Numbered from the stretch's first letter, positions 7,429 through 15,691 are shown. The stretch is 35,634 nt of DNA from Lachnospiraceae bacterium (GCA_022652545.1 JALCRM010000017.1:1-35634); one strand, 5' to 3'. A program made the numbers and translations. The notes: generated by a model not told the origin, from the sequence alone.

Positions 7429-7797
7429 ATGGAAACTGAAAAGACCAAAACGGAGATCCTGAAGGAGACCATTCTTTCGCAATACCGGAGCGTGCGCCAG
7501 TTTGCGGTGCGTTCCGATATTCCCTACAGCACGCTTGTGACGGCGCTGGACCGCGGCATCGAAGGCATGGGATACGAGACCGTGATCCGGATGTGCGAAG
7601 TCCTGTCGCTCAATCCGATCGATTTCCGGCCTCTGCAGGATGGCGACAGGCTTTCGCTGCAGATCGAAACCAGGCGCGTGATGTCCAGCTACAATAAACT
7701 CAACGAAGAAGGGCGCAGAAGGATCCTGAGTCTCCTGAACGACTATGCGATGATCCCGGCGTACACGGAAAAGGAAGGGACAAAACATGCATTATGA
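7429..7797 (+). CDS. Small helix-turn-helix (XRE/Cro-like) protein
   Basis: This is a protein of about 122 residues. A region reading SVRQFAVRSDIPYSTLVTAL followed by a second helix pair around YETVIRMCEVLSLNPID resembles the lambda-repressor-like HTH fold: recognition helix with STL, and a terminal L-x-x-x-P-x-D motif. No other domain is seen. The ATG at 7429 is preferred because GGGAG lies about 11 bases upstream; an in-frame ATG at 7393 would overlap trkH by 16 bases and has only a weak SD. The 3' end overlaps glf by 11 bases, suggesting coupled translation. It could regulate this operon, for example through the palindrome at 4412-4423, but that is inference. Confidence 0.7.
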   Translation: METEKTKTEILKETILSQYRSVRQFAVRSDIPYSTLVTALDRGIEGMGYETVIRMCEVLSLNPIDFRPLQDGDRLSLQIETRRVMSSYNKLNEEGRRRILSLLNDYAMIPAYTEKEGTKHAL

Positions 7798-8998
7798 TTA
7801 TCTGATCGTCGGCGCCGGCCTTTTCGGCGCCGTTTTTGCGCATGAGAAACAGCTGCAGGGAAAGACCTGTTTTGTCATCGACCGCAGGGAGCATACGGCA
7901 GGCAATATTTACACCGAAAAGGTGAACGGTATCCAGGTCCACCGCTACGGAGCCCATATCTTCCACACCTCGGATGCGGAAGTCTGGGAGTATGTCAGAC
8001 AGTTCGCGGACTTCAACAACTATGTGAATTCCCCGGTCGCGGTCTGGAAGGACGAACTCTATAACCTGCCCTTCAACATGAATACTTTTTCCAGGATGTG
8101 GGGGATAAGGACGCCGGCGGAAGCACAGAAGATCATTGAAGAACAGAGGGAACAGGCCCGGCAGGAGATCGCCGGCGGCGACCGGGATTACCAGCCGCAG
8201 AATCTGGAGGAGCAGGCACTGCTCCTTGCGGGACGCGACATTTATGAAAAGCTGGTGCACGGCTATACGGAAAAACAGTGGGGCAGGCCCTGCACGGAGC
8301 TGCCCGCATTCATCATCCGCAGGCTGCCTTTCCGCTTCATATACGACAACAACTATTTCAACGACCGGTACCAGGGCATTCCGATCGGCGGCTACACCGC
8401 GCTCGTGGAAAGACTCTTGGAAGGCATTCCCGTAAAACTCGGGACGGACTTCATGAAAGATGTCGAAGACCTTTCCGAGAATGATTTCGGAGGCTGCGAG
8501 GAAGTCCGGCCGGCAGGGCAGGGGAAGAGCGCCTTCCGGCTGGGGGAGGACACCTTCGGCACGGCTGTTTATACGGGCATGATCGACGAGTTTTTCCATT
8601 ACTGCTACGGTCCCCTCGCATACCGTTCCCTGCGCTTTGAAAGTACGGAACTGCCGGACGTGGACAATTACCAGGGCAACGCCGTCGTGAATTACACGGA
8701 AAAAGAGATCCCCTACACGCGCATCATAGAGCACAAGCACTTCGAATTCGGCAGGGATGCGGAAACGGGGGAGCCTGTGCACGGGACCGTCATCACCAGG
8801 GAATACCCGGCAGAGTGGAAAAAGGGCGATGAACCGTATTATCCGGTGAACGATGCACAGAACAGCGCGCTGTATGCAAAATACAGACAGCTTGCGGATG
8901 CGAGGAAAGAAGTCCTCTTCGGCGGAAGGCTGGGAATGTACACTTATTTTGACATGGACAAAGTAATACGCAGAGCCCTGGATATGAGCAGATCCTGA
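7787..8998 (+). CDS. glf: UDP-galactopyranose mutase
   Basis: This 403-residue FAD enzyme interconverts UDP-galactopyranose and UDP-galactofuranose, the precursor of galactofuranose in surface glycans. The N-terminus is a dinucleotide-binding fold with VGAGLFG (residues 8-14) and an acidic-Arg IDRREHTAGN segment. Further family motifs are RYGAHIFHT (about residues 50-58), the active-site region YTEKQWGRP (about 161-169) and a C-terminal FGGRLGMYTYFDMD. Length and motif order match bacterial Glf. The start overlaps the HTH gene by 11 bases and is preceded by an AAGGAAGGGA ribosome binding site. No other glycan gene is nearby, so the polysaccharide it supplies is not in this window. Confidence 0.95.
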   Translation: MHYDYLIVGAGLFGAVFAHEKQLQGKTCFVIDRREHTAGNIYTEKVNGIQVHRYGAHIFHTSDAEVWEYVRQFADFNNYVNSPVAVWKDELYNLPFNMNTFSRMWGIRTPAEAQKIIEEQREQARQEIAGGDRDYQPQNLEEQALLLAGRDIYEKLVHGYTEKQWGRPCTELPAFIIRRLPFRFIYDNNYFNDRYQGIPIGGYTALVERLLEGIPVKLGTDFMKDVEDLSENDFGGCEEVRPAGQGKSAFRLGEDTFGTAVYTGMIDEFFHYCYGPLAYRSLRFESTELPDVDNYQGNAVVNYTEKEIPYTRIIEHKHFEFGRDAETGEPVHGTVITREYPAEWKKGDEPYYPVNDAQNSALYAKYRQLADARKEVLFGGRLGMYTYFDMDKVIRRALDMSRS

Positions 8999-9022
8999 GC
9001 GAAAAAGCCCGCTCCGACCGTG

Positions 9023-9051
9023 TTGACAAGGTTTGGGGATGGTAGTAACAT
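9023..9051 (+). promoter_or_regulatory. Promoter of the xpt-nucleoside transporter operon
   Basis: Consensus -35 TTGACA (9023-9028), a 17-nt spacer and -10 TAACAT (9046-9051). The predicted transcript start is near 9058, about 13 bases ahead of the riboswitch aptamer. Confidence 0.75.
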
Positions 9052-9070
9052 GCAGATACAATTAAAGAGA

Positions 9071-9137
9071 TGCCAGTATAGATTCGGAAAAATGGCCCGA
9101 ATGTTTCTACCGTGACGCCTTAGTCACGACTATTGGA
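9071..9137 (+). promoter_or_regulatory. Guanine-class purine riboswitch aptamer
   Basis: The conserved core GTTTCTACC (J2/3) is at 9103-9111. P1 pairs 9073-9078 with 9131-9136 (one G-U). P2 pairs ATTCGG (9082-9087) with CCGAAT (9097-9102), with ATGG in its loop. P3 pairs CGTGA (9111-9115) with TCACG (9124-9128), with CC in its loop, so the ATGG/CC loop-loop contact can form. The ligand-reading base in GACTA (9130) is C, which indicates guanine (or hypoxanthine/xanthine) rather than adenine. Position directly upstream of xpt matches the best-known members of the class. Confidence 0.9.
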
Positions 9138-9232
9138 TGATGCGACGGTGCAAGATTTTACCTGCACTTGTTTTTGTGGCCGCATCACGGGTACGATTAT
9201 TGGCAGACAGACTTTCGAGGTCTGTTTTTTTT
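9138..9232 (+). terminator. Expression platform of the guanine riboswitch with intrinsic terminator
   Basis: The terminator stem CAGAC (9208-9212) / GTCTG (9220-9224), extended inward by a G-U and an A-U pair, is followed by eight T (9225-9232). Upstream, TGATGCG (9138-9144) pairs with CGCATCA (9181-9187), enclosing a smaller GTGCA/TGCAC stem. TATTGGCA at 9198-9205 can pair over 8 bp (one G-U) with the P1 5' strand TGCCAGTA (9071-9078), a competitor of P1 that may link the ligand state to termination. Confidence 0.75.
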
Positions 9233-9268
9233 GTTTTCGGGGGCTGCCCCGCGTGAGGAACAGTTGAA

Positions 9269-9868
9269 ATGCTGGAGATGGAAGAGAAGATCCTGAAAGA
9301 AGGCAAGGTCCTGCCCGGCGGTATCCTGAAGGTGGGAAATTTTCTGAACCAGCAGATCGACACGGCGTTCCTGAAGGATATCGGTAGCGAGATCGCGCGT
9401 CTTTACGAAGGCTGCGGCGTGACCAAGATCCTGACGATCGAATCCTCCGGCATAGCGATCGCAGTAGCCGCCGGCATGGAAATGGGTGTTCCGGTGGTAT
9501 TTGCCAAAAAGCACAAGACCAGCAACGTGGATGGAAGCGTATATTCCACGACGGTCCATTCTTTCACGCACGGCACGGACTACACGGTTGTCGTGAGCAG
9601 TGATTACCTCTGCCGGGGAGACCGTCTGCTCCTTGTTGACGATTTCCTGGCCAACGGCAGTGCCCTGCGCGGCCTGATCGACCTGGCCGGCAAAGCAGGC
9701 GCCGAACTCTGCGGCGCAGCAGTGGCAATTGAAAAGGGCTTCCAGTCCGGCGGGGACGAGCTGCGGCGCGAAGGCGTCAGGATCGAGTCTCTTGCCGTCA
9801 TAGAAAGCATGTCTGACACGGAGATCGTTTTCCGTCCGGCAGGCAGGGATACTGTCAACAGAACCTAA
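9269..9868 (+). CDS. xpt: Xanthine phosphoribosyltransferase
   Basis: This 199-residue cytoplasmic purine salvage enzyme transfers the phosphoribosyl group of PRPP to xanthine, giving XMP. The type I PRTase signature LLLVDDFLANGSA lies at about residues 120-132 (two acidic residues, then the PRPP loop). The N-terminal ILKVGNFLNQQIDT and the mid-protein FAKKHKTSN segment are characteristic of Xpt. Length is close to the B. subtilis enzyme. The ATG at 9269 has GAGG about 11 bases upstream; an internal Met at residue 4 is an alternative. It is the first gene of the riboswitch-controlled operon and stands 21 nt before the binding-protein gene. Confidence 0.95.
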   Translation: MLEMEEKILKEGKVLPGGILKVGNFLNQQIDTAFLKDIGSEIARLYEGCGVTKILTIESSGIAIAVAAGMEMGVPVVFAKKHKTSNVDGSVYSTTVHSFTHGTDYTVVVSSDYLCRGDRLLLVDDFLANGSALRGLIDLAGKAGAELCGAAVAIEKGFQSGGDELRREGVRIESLAVIESMSDTEIVFRPAGRDTVNRT

Positions 9869-9889
9869 TCACATTTCTGGAGGGGAAAA

Positions 9890-11254
9890 ATGAAAAAGAT
9901 CATTTCCATCGTACTTGCAGCGGCAATGATGTTCTGCCTGCTGACAGCCTGCGGAGACAGCACTTCGACCGGTGCCGTGGCTACGGGTGCTTCATCCGGT
10001 GCCGCAGCGTCTGCTGCATCCGGCAACGCTTCCAAGATCAAGATCGGCGTCATCCTCGTCGGCGATGAGACCGAGGGCTACACCAAGGCCCACATGGACG
10101 GCATCGATGCCGCCCGCCAGTCACTCGGCCTTTCCGAAGACCAGGTCATCTACATGAAGTCCATCCCCGAATCTTCCGAGTGCTATGACACTGCGATCAA
10201 GCTCATCAAGGAAGACGGCTGCTCCGCGATCTTCTCCAACAGCTACGGCCATCAGAATTACATGGTCCAGGCAGCCCAGGAAAATCCGGATGTCACCTTC
10301 GTTTCGATGACCGGTGACTTCGCCGCGATATCAGGCTGCAAAAACATGAAGAACGCCTTCACGGACGTGTATCAGTCCCGTTACGTATCGGGCGTCGTGG
10401 CCGGCATGAAGATCAAGGAACTTGCCGATGCCGGGAAGCTTACCGATGCCAACAAGGATGAGAACGGCAATGTAAAGGTCGGTTATGTCGGCGCGTTCAA
10501 CTATGCGGAAGTCGTTTCCGGCTACACTGCTTTTTATCTCGGCATCAAGAGCGTATATCCCCAGGTGACCATGTATGTCGACTACACGCAGTCCTGGTTC
10601 GATGTAGACAAGGAAGCCGCCATGGCTGAGAAATTCATCGGCGACGGCTGCGTCATCATCGGACAGCACGCTGATTCCACCGGTGCTCCCTCTGCCTGCG
10701 AAGCCGCTTTCAAGGCCGGCACCACCGTCTATTCCGTCGGCTACAATGTAGACATGCTGGACGTCGCTCCGGATGTGGCCCTGACTTCTGCTTCCAACAA
10801 CTGGTCCGTATATTACACCTACGCATTCAAGTGCCTGATCGACGGCACGGACATCAAGACCGACTGGGCGGAAGGCTATGATACGGACGCCGTGAAGATC
10901 ACCAAGCTCGGCACCGCATGTGCGGAAGGCACCCAGGAAAAGGTGGACGAGACCATCAAGGGCCTCAAGGACGGCAGCATCAAAGTCTTCGATACCAGCA
11001 CCTTTACCGTATCTTCCGACAATATCGCCGCTACGCTCAAAGCCAGCGGCGCAAAGGTCACCTGCGATTCGGGCAACAAGGTCACAAGCTGCCAGATCGA
11101 CCTCAGTTACTATGACTTCTCCACCGGTACGCCTACCCTTGTCTATCAGGGCCAGACGATCGAAGCGATCGTGGACGGTGCGTTCAGCGAATCCACGTTC
11201 CGTTCCGCGCCGTACTTCAGCATCCGTATCGACGGCATCAACGAAGCCAGCTGA
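9890..11254 (+). CDS. BMP family nucleoside-binding lipoprotein
   Basis: This 454-residue membrane-anchored receptor belongs to the Bmp/PnrA/NupN family, which captures purine nucleosides for ABC import. The signal peptide ends in LTAC, so Cys21 is the likely lipidated residue. A Ser/Gly/Ala-rich linker (about 22-47) precedes the binding domain, which opens with IKIGVILVGDETEGYTKAHMDGI. Family-like elements are AIFSNSYGHQ (about 110), a DVYQSRYVSGVVAG segment near 160-175 and IGQHADSTGAP (about 260). It has a good SD (TGGAGGGG) and follows xpt by 21 nt. The guanine riboswitch upstream strongly suggests purine nucleosides as cargo. Confidence 0.9.
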   Translation: MKKIISIVLAAAMMFCLLTACGDSTSTGAVATGASSGAAASAASGNASKIKIGVILVGDETEGYTKAHMDGIDAARQSLGLSEDQVIYMKSIPESSECYDTAIKLIKEDGCSAIFSNSYGHQNYMVQAAQENPDVTFVSMTGDFAAISGCKNMKNAFTDVYQSRYVSGVVAGMKIKELADAGKLTDANKDENGNVKVGYVGAFNYAEVVSGYTAFYLGIKSVYPQVTMYVDYTQSWFDVDKEAAMAEKFIGDGCVIIGQHADSTGAPSACEAAFKAGTTVYSVGYNVDMLDVAPDVALTSASNNWSVYYTYAFKCLIDGTDIKTDWAEGYDTDAVKITKLGTACAEGTQEKVDETIKGLKDGSIKVFDTSTFTVSSDNIAATLKASGAKVTCDSGNKVTSCQIDLSYYDFSTGTPTLVYQGQTIEAIVDGAFSESTFRSAPYFSIRIDGINEAS

Positions 11255-11293
11255 TCCTGCTCCACATTAAAGAAAACCGTGAATCAAACGTCT

Positions 11294-11338
11294 GCCGCGA
11301 AGGGAAGAACAGCGAAATGCTGCGATTCCCTTTGCGGC
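11294..11338 (+). other. Large stem-loop between the binding-protein and ATPase genes
   Basis: GCCGC (11294-11298) pairs with GCGGC (11334-11338). A G-U pair and then AAGGGAA (11300-11306) / TTCCCTT (11326-11332) continue the stem, and an inner CAGC/GCTG hairpin closes it. There is no T-run after it, so it is not a standard terminator. Stems in this position often stabilise the upstream part of an mRNA so that binding protein is made in excess; that role is inference. Confidence 0.55.
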
Positions 11339-11369
11339 GGTCTGTTTCAGGAAGTTGAAAGGCGAGCAG

Positions 11370-12917
11370 ATGGATAACATACAGCCGGCCGTAAAAATGT
11401 GCGGCATCACCAAACGCTTCGGAACGGTCGTGGCGAACGACAACTGTACACTCGAACTGTACCGGGGTGAGATCCTGGCATTGCTGGGAGAGAACGGCAG
11501 CGGGAAGACCACGCTGATGAATATGCTGGCGGGGATCTATTATCCTGACGAGGGACAGATCTTTGTCGACGGGAAGGAACACTCGATCCGGTCTCCCAAG
11601 GATGCGCTGGATCTTGGGATCGGTATGATCCACCAGCATTTTAAACTGGTGGATGTGCTGACTGCCGCGGAGAATATCGTGCTGGGACTGCATGAACCGG
11701 GCAGATTCGACATGAAAGCTGTTTCGGCAAAAGTACGCGCCATCTGCGACCAGTATGGCTTCGACGTGGATCCGGACATGAAGATCTACGACATGTCCGT
11801 TTCGCAGAAACAGACGGTCGAGATCGTCAAGGTGCTTTACCGGGGCGCGAACATCCTCATTCTCGATGAACCGACGGCCGTACTTACGCCGCAGGAGACA
11901 GACACTCTTTTCAACGTGCTGCGGAACATGCGCAGGAGCGGAAAAGCGATCGTCATCATTACGCACAAGCTGCACGAGGTCCTGGATGTATCCGACCGCG
12001 TGGCCGTGCTGCGCAAGGGCGTTTTCGTAGGCAGCGTCCGTACGCAGGACACCAGCATCGGAGAGATGACCAACATGATGGTGGGGCATGCGGTGACCCT
12101 GAATATCGACAGGCCTGCCGTGAAGGATCCGAAGTCCCGGATAGAAGTAAAGGATCTTACGGTCATCAGCGAAGACGGCATAAAGAAGCTCGACGATGTT
12201 TCGTTTGATATACGTACCGGCGAGATCCTGGGCATTGCGGGCATCTCCGGCTGCGGCCAGAAGGAACTGCTGGAAGCCATTGCCGGGCTGCAGCCCGTGG
12301 AGTCGGGATCCGTTGAATATATTACGGACGACGGCAGCAGGGAACAGCTTCTCGGGAGAAATCCGCTGGATATCGCACAGCTCGGTGTTTCCCTCTCTTT
12401 TGTGCCGGAAGACCGCCTGGGTATGGGCCTTGTCGGCAGCATGGACCTGACTGACAATATGATGCTCCGCTCGTTCCGCAACGGGCATTCGATCTTTGCG
12501 GACAGAAAAGCGCCGAAGCAGCTGGCGGAAAGGGTCGTCGACAAACTGAATGTGAACACGCCGGGACTGTCCACGCCCGTGCGGAAGCTGTCGGGCGGAA
12601 ACGTACAGAAGGTGCTTGTGGGCCGGGAGATCGCCGCGGCGCCTACGGTGCTGCTCACAGCCTATGCGGTGCGCGGCCTGGACATCAATTCCTCCTACAT
12701 GATCTACGACCTGCTCAACAGGCAGAAGGAAAAAGGCGTTGCCGTCGTCTATGTCGGCGAAGACCTGGATGTGCTCGTGGAACTCTGCGACCGCATCATG
12801 GTGCTCTGCGCCGGCCATATGAACGGTATGGTGGACGGGCGCAGTGCATCGAAGAACGATATCGGACTGATGATGACAAGACTTGCAAAAAAGGAGGAAA
12901 AGACCGATGAGCACTGA
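11370..12917 (+). CDS. Nucleoside ABC transporter ATP-binding protein (two ABC domains, NupO-like)
   Basis: This ~515-residue protein carries two fused ABC modules, as usual for importers of the ribose/nucleoside (RbsA/NupO) type. Module 1 has Walker A GENGSGKTT (about residue 38), Q-loop IGMIHQHFKLVDVLT, Walker B ILILDEPTAVLTP (about 165) and ITHK. Its signature reads MSVSQ where the family usually has LSVGQ. Module 2 has the degenerate P-loop GISGCGQKE typical of the family, signature LSGGN, and TAYAVRGLD in place of the more usual QPTRGLD. The ATG at 11370 with AAAGGCGAG upstream is preferred over a TTG at 11355. Its 3' end overlaps the first permease gene by 11 bases. Confidence 0.92.
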   Translation: MDNIQPAVKMCGITKRFGTVVANDNCTLELYRGEILALLGENGSGKTTLMNMLAGIYYPDEGQIFVDGKEHSIRSPKDALDLGIGMIHQHFKLVDVLTAAENIVLGLHEPGRFDMKAVSAKVRAICDQYGFDVDPDMKIYDMSVSQKQTVEIVKVLYRGANILILDEPTAVLTPQETDTLFNVLRNMRRSGKAIVIITHKLHEVLDVSDRVAVLRKGVFVGSVRTQDTSIGEMTNMMVGHAVTLNIDRPAVKDPKSRIEVKDLTVISEDGIKKLDDVSFDIRTGEILGIAGISGCGQKELLEAIAGLQPVESGSVEYITDDGSREQLLGRNPLDIAQLGVSLSFVPEDRLGMGLVGSMDLTDNMMLRSFRNGHSIFADRKAPKQLAERVVDKLNVNTPGLSTPVRKLSGGNVQKVLVGREIAAAPTVLLTAYAVRGLDINSSYMIYDLLNRQKEKGVAVVYVGEDLDVLVELCDRIMVLCAGHMNGMVDGRSASKNDIGLMMTRLAKKEEKTDEH

Positions 12918-14037
12918 GGCTGAGAAAAAATCCTCCGAAGCAGCAAAGGTCCCGTTTGTACGCATTGCCAAACGCACGGCACTGCCGATCTGGAAATCCT
13001 GGGGCATCCGGCTGCTGTCTGTTCTGCTGGCACTCATTATCAGCGCCCTGTTCATTTTCTCGGTGACAGGACTGGACCCGATCGCGGTTTACGTTGTCAT
13101 GTGGGACGGCACTTTCAAATCTTCGTACAGCTTCATCACAACGCTGCGCGATACGGCCATGCTCCTGTGCATCAGCGTCGCGCTCGCGCCTGCCTTCCGG
13201 ATGAAGTTCTGGAACATCGGCGCGGAAGGCCAGGTGCTGGCCGGCGGGCTTTGCACCGCGCTTGTAATGATCTATCTCGGCAATCTGCTGCCGCAGTGGC
13301 TGCTCCTGCCGCTGATGTTCGTATCAGCCGTCGCAGGCGGGGCGCTGTGGGCATTTATCCCTGCCTGGTTCAAGGCCAGGTGGAATACCAATGAAACGCT
13401 CTTCACCCTGATGATGAATTACGTTGCCATCAACATCGTCGACTGCCTTACCAACATCTGGAGAGGGGCCAAGTCTTCCATGGGCAACATCAATGCATCC
13501 ACGCAGGCAGGCTGGTTCCCGCTCATTTTCGGATACCGTTTCACGCTCAACATCATAATCGTGGCCGTGCTGTCAGTGGGAATGTACATGTATCTGCGCT
13601 TTACGAAGCATGGCTATGAGATCGCCGTCATCGGGGAGTCGGAGAATACGGCAAAATACATCGGCATTAACGTCAGGAAAGTCGTTGTGCGCACGATGCT
13701 TCTGTCCGGTGCGATCTGCGGCATCGCAGGCTTTATCACTGTCGCCGGCAAGAACATGACCATCTCGTCCGGGACGGCGGAAGGCTTCGGATTCACAGCG
13801 ATCATCGTGGCCTGGCTCGCCAAGTTCAATCCCGGCTACATGGCTCTCATTTCCTTCCTGCTCATTTTCCTCCAGAAAGGCGCGACGCAGATCGCGTCGT
13901 CCTATGCGGCGCTCAACGACTATGCTTCCTCCATTGTCACGGGCATCATCCTGTTCTGCATCCTGGGCAGCGAGTTCTTCGTCAACTACAGCCTGATATT
14001 CAGGGGGAAGCACCAGAAAGGCGGTGAAAAAGCATGA
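12907..14037 (+). CDS. Nucleoside ABC transporter permease (NupP-like)
   Basis: This ~376-residue integral membrane subunit belongs to the BPD_transp_2 family. A basic, Ser/Glu-rich cytoplasmic N-terminus is followed by about eight to nine hydrophobic segments. The segment FWNIGAEGQVLAGG (about 100-113) is a hallmark of this permease family, and EIAVIGESENTAKYIGINV (about 235-255) matches its conserved cytoplasmic loop. The ATG at 12907 has a perfect AAGGAGGAAA SD and overlaps the ATPase gene by 11 bases; the frame is open upstream, but the alternative start is poorly placed. Its stop overlaps the next permease start (ATGA), so the two subunits are translated as a coupled pair. Confidence 0.92.
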   Translation: MSTEAEKKSSEAAKVPFVRIAKRTALPIWKSWGIRLLSVLLALIISALFIFSVTGLDPIAVYVVMWDGTFKSSYSFITTLRDTAMLLCISVALAPAFRMKFWNIGAEGQVLAGGLCTALVMIYLGNLLPQWLLLPLMFVSAVAGGALWAFIPAWFKARWNTNETLFTLMMNYVAINIVDCLTNIWRGAKSSMGNINASTQAGWFPLIFGYRFTLNIIIVAVLSVGMYMYLRFTKHGYEIAVIGESENTAKYIGINVRKVVVRTMLLSGAICGIAGFITVAGKNMTISSGTAEGFGFTAIIVAWLAKFNPGYMALISFLLIFLQKGATQIASSYAALNDYASSIVTGIILFCILGSEFFVNYSLIFRGKHQKGGEKA

Positions 14038-15023
14038 GTCTGGTCATTGCATGGATCAACAGGGCAGTCTGGTTCGGCACTGTCATCATGTTCGGCTCCA
14101 CAGGGGAGATCATCACCGAGCGCTCCGGCAATCTGAACCTGGGCGTGCCGGGACTGATGTTTCTCGGCGGTTTTTCCGGCTTTGCCGGCGCCTATTATTA
14201 TGAAAACAGCACGCAGCATCCATCGGCAGTACTGTCCGTGCTCATTGCACTCCTGTGCGCTTTTTTGACAGCCATGCTGGGAGGACTCCTGTACAGTATC
14301 CTGACTGTCACGCTCAGGGCCAACCAGAATGTCACCGGTCTTGCCCTTTCCATCTTCGGATCCGGCGTAGCCAATTTCTTCGGCGTCCAGGTCCTGAACG
14401 GCGGGACCTCGGTGAAGGCTTCCTTTGCCAATACGGTTTTCACCGCCAAGATCCCGGGACTGAGCGCGGCGGGCGTGTTTGGAGATATATTCTTTTCCTA
14501 TGGCTTCATGGTCTATGTAGCGATCATCGTGGCCCTGCTCGTCAATCATTTCATTTATCACACGCATTTCGGGCTGAACCTCAGGGCGGTGGGAGAAAAT
14601 CCCGCCACGGCGGACGCTGCGGGCATAGACGTCACGAAGTATAAGTACCTGGCGACCTGCATCGGCGCCGGGATCACGGGCCTCGGCGGTGTTTACTACG
14701 TGCTGGATTACGGCTACGGGACCTGGAGCACGGCGAATTCGATCGAGGCACTGGGCTGGCTGGCCGTGGCACTTGTCATTTTTGCGACCTGGAAGCCCAG
14801 AAACATCATCTGGGGTGCCTATGTATTCGGCTTGTTCTACTGGCTGTATAATTACCTTCCGAACATCATGGGCTTTACGCTTCCCAATTACGCGGTGCAG
14901 CTGATCCAGACCGTGCCTTATGTCGTCACCATTCTGGTCCTGATCTTCATCAGTATGAAAAAGAAGAAGGACAGCCAGGGACCGGCGGCGCTCGGGCTCG
15001 CTTACTTCAGGGAAGAAAGGTAA
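14034..15023 (+). CDS. Nucleoside ABC transporter permease (NupQ-like)
   Basis: This 329-residue second membrane subunit of the importer belongs to the BPD_transp_2 family and is shorter than its partner, as in NupPQ. Visible family features are GSTGEIITERSGNLNLGVPGLMFLGG at residues 22-47 (the glycine-rich loop after the first membrane segment) and LRAVGENPATADAAGIDV near 183-200, which corresponds to the cytoplasmic coupling loop. About eight to nine hydrophobic segments are present. The start codon overlaps the previous stop as ATGA. It is the last gene of the riboswitch operon, and a block of strong hairpins begins three bases after its stop. Confidence 0.92.
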   Translation: MSLVIAWINRAVWFGTVIMFGSTGEIITERSGNLNLGVPGLMFLGGFSGFAGAYYYENSTQHPSAVLSVLIALLCAFLTAMLGGLLYSILTVTLRANQNVTGLALSIFGSGVANFFGVQVLNGGTSVKASFANTVFTAKIPGLSAAGVFGDIFFSYGFMVYVAIIVALLVNHFIYHTHFGLNLRAVGENPATADAAGIDVTKYKYLATCIGAGITGLGGVYYVLDYGYGTWSTANSIEALGWLAVALVIFATWKPRNIIWGAYVFGLFYWLYNYLPNIMGFTLPNYAVQLIQTVPYVVTILVLIFISMKKKKDSQGPAALGLAYFREER

Positions 15024-15025
15024 TA

Positions 15026-15179
15026 ACACGCCTGGCTGAGGGCCTGTCGGCCCTCAGCCAGGCGTGTGGCAGCGAGGCCTGTCGGCCTGCTGCCGGCGTG
15101 TAACAGTTGGCCGGTGGAGACTGGCCCTCAGCCAGGCGTGTGGCAGCGAGGCCTGTCGGCCTGCTGCCGGCGTGTAACA
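15026..15179 (+). repeat. Palindromic hairpin block with an internal 57-bp direct duplication
   Basis: The first hairpin has a perfect 19-bp stem (15026-15044 with 15049-15067) and loop TGTC. The next is GGCAGC + AGGCC (15068-15079) with GGCCT + GCTGCC (15084-15094), also loop TGTC, with one bulged G. The segment 15049-15105 recurs without change at 15123-15179 (period 74). In the second copy the 19-bp stem has lost its 5' arm and only a small CTGGC/GCCAG hairpin remains. There is no T-run, so it is not a classical terminator, but it may protect the 3' end of the operon mRNA or be a REP-like element. Confidence 0.75.
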
Positions 15180-15187
15180 ACTTCATG

Positions 15188-15216
15188 TTGACGCCCGGGC
15201 GCTTTAATGCTATAGT
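15188..15216 (+). promoter_or_regulatory. Promoter of the rpmG-secE-nusG genes
   Basis: TTGACG (15188-15193), a 17-nt spacer and TATAGT (15211-15216); the transcript would start near 15223. A T-rich leader containing a run of eight or more T (15240-15249) follows before rpmG. Confidence 0.8.
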
Positions 15217-15298
15217 ATTGGAGCGAGATTGTGACAGATCTTTTTTTTATGCATAAAATCTGTCGATGGCAAGCAGAAAGGTATGGAGGTACACAGCA

Positions 15299-15448
15299 AT
15301 GCGCACAAAGATCACACTGGCATGCACAGAGTGCAAGCGCCGCAACTACGATACGACCAAAGAAAAGAAACTTCATCCCGAAAGGATGGAGATCATGAAA
15401 TACTGCAGATTCTGCAAGAAACATACTCTTCACAAGGAAACGAAGTGA
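15299..15448 (+). CDS. rpmG: 50S ribosomal protein L33, zinc-binding form
   Basis: This 49-residue large-subunit ribosomal protein has four cysteines in two pairs (C9-x2-C12 and C36-x2-C39), marking the zinc-binding form. Many Gram-positives carry both this form and a zinc-free paralogue used under zinc starvation. The ATG at 15299 lies 9 bases after GGAGG; the longer open frame back to 15266 would add residues absent from L33. Position before secE and nusG is the standard clostridial order. Confidence 0.95.
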   Translation: MRTKITLACTECKRRNYDTTKEKKLHPERMEIMKYCRFCKKHTLHKETK

Positions 15449-15475
15449 TCTGCAAGGCTTCGGAGGAGACTTTTC

Positions 15476-15691
15476 ATGGCAAACAGCGGAAACAAAGCCG
15501 AGTCGAAGATCGCGGCCTTTTGGGACGGCGTTAAGAAGGAATACAGAAAGATCATATGGCCTACCAAGGAAACGGCAGCAAAGCAGCTGGCGGCAGTTAT
15601 GACTGTCAGCGTTATTACAGGCCTGCTTATAGCCCTGGTCGACCTTGGGTCACAGAAACTGATCGATTTTCTGCTGAATCTGAGCCTGTAA
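15476..15691 (+). CDS. secE: Preprotein translocase subunit SecE
   Basis: This 71-residue single-span membrane protein clamps SecY in the Sec translocase. It shows the family layout: an amphipathic charged N-terminus, the conserved KKEYRKIIWPTKEE-like segment (KIIWPTKE, about residues 25-32), then one hydrophobic membrane helix (about 39-58). Length is normal for the short Gram-positive form. A GGAGG SD lies about 11 bases upstream of the ATG. It sits 27 nt after rpmG and 36 nt before nusG in one transcript. Confidence 0.95.
   Translation: MANSGNKAESKIAAFWDGVKKEYRKIIWPTKETAAKQLAAVMTVSVITGLLIALVDLGSQKLIDFLLNLSL

Noticed and set aside
15026..15179. CRISPR array
   Set aside because: Only two partial repeats, long self-complementary stems, no spacers of regular length and no cas genes.
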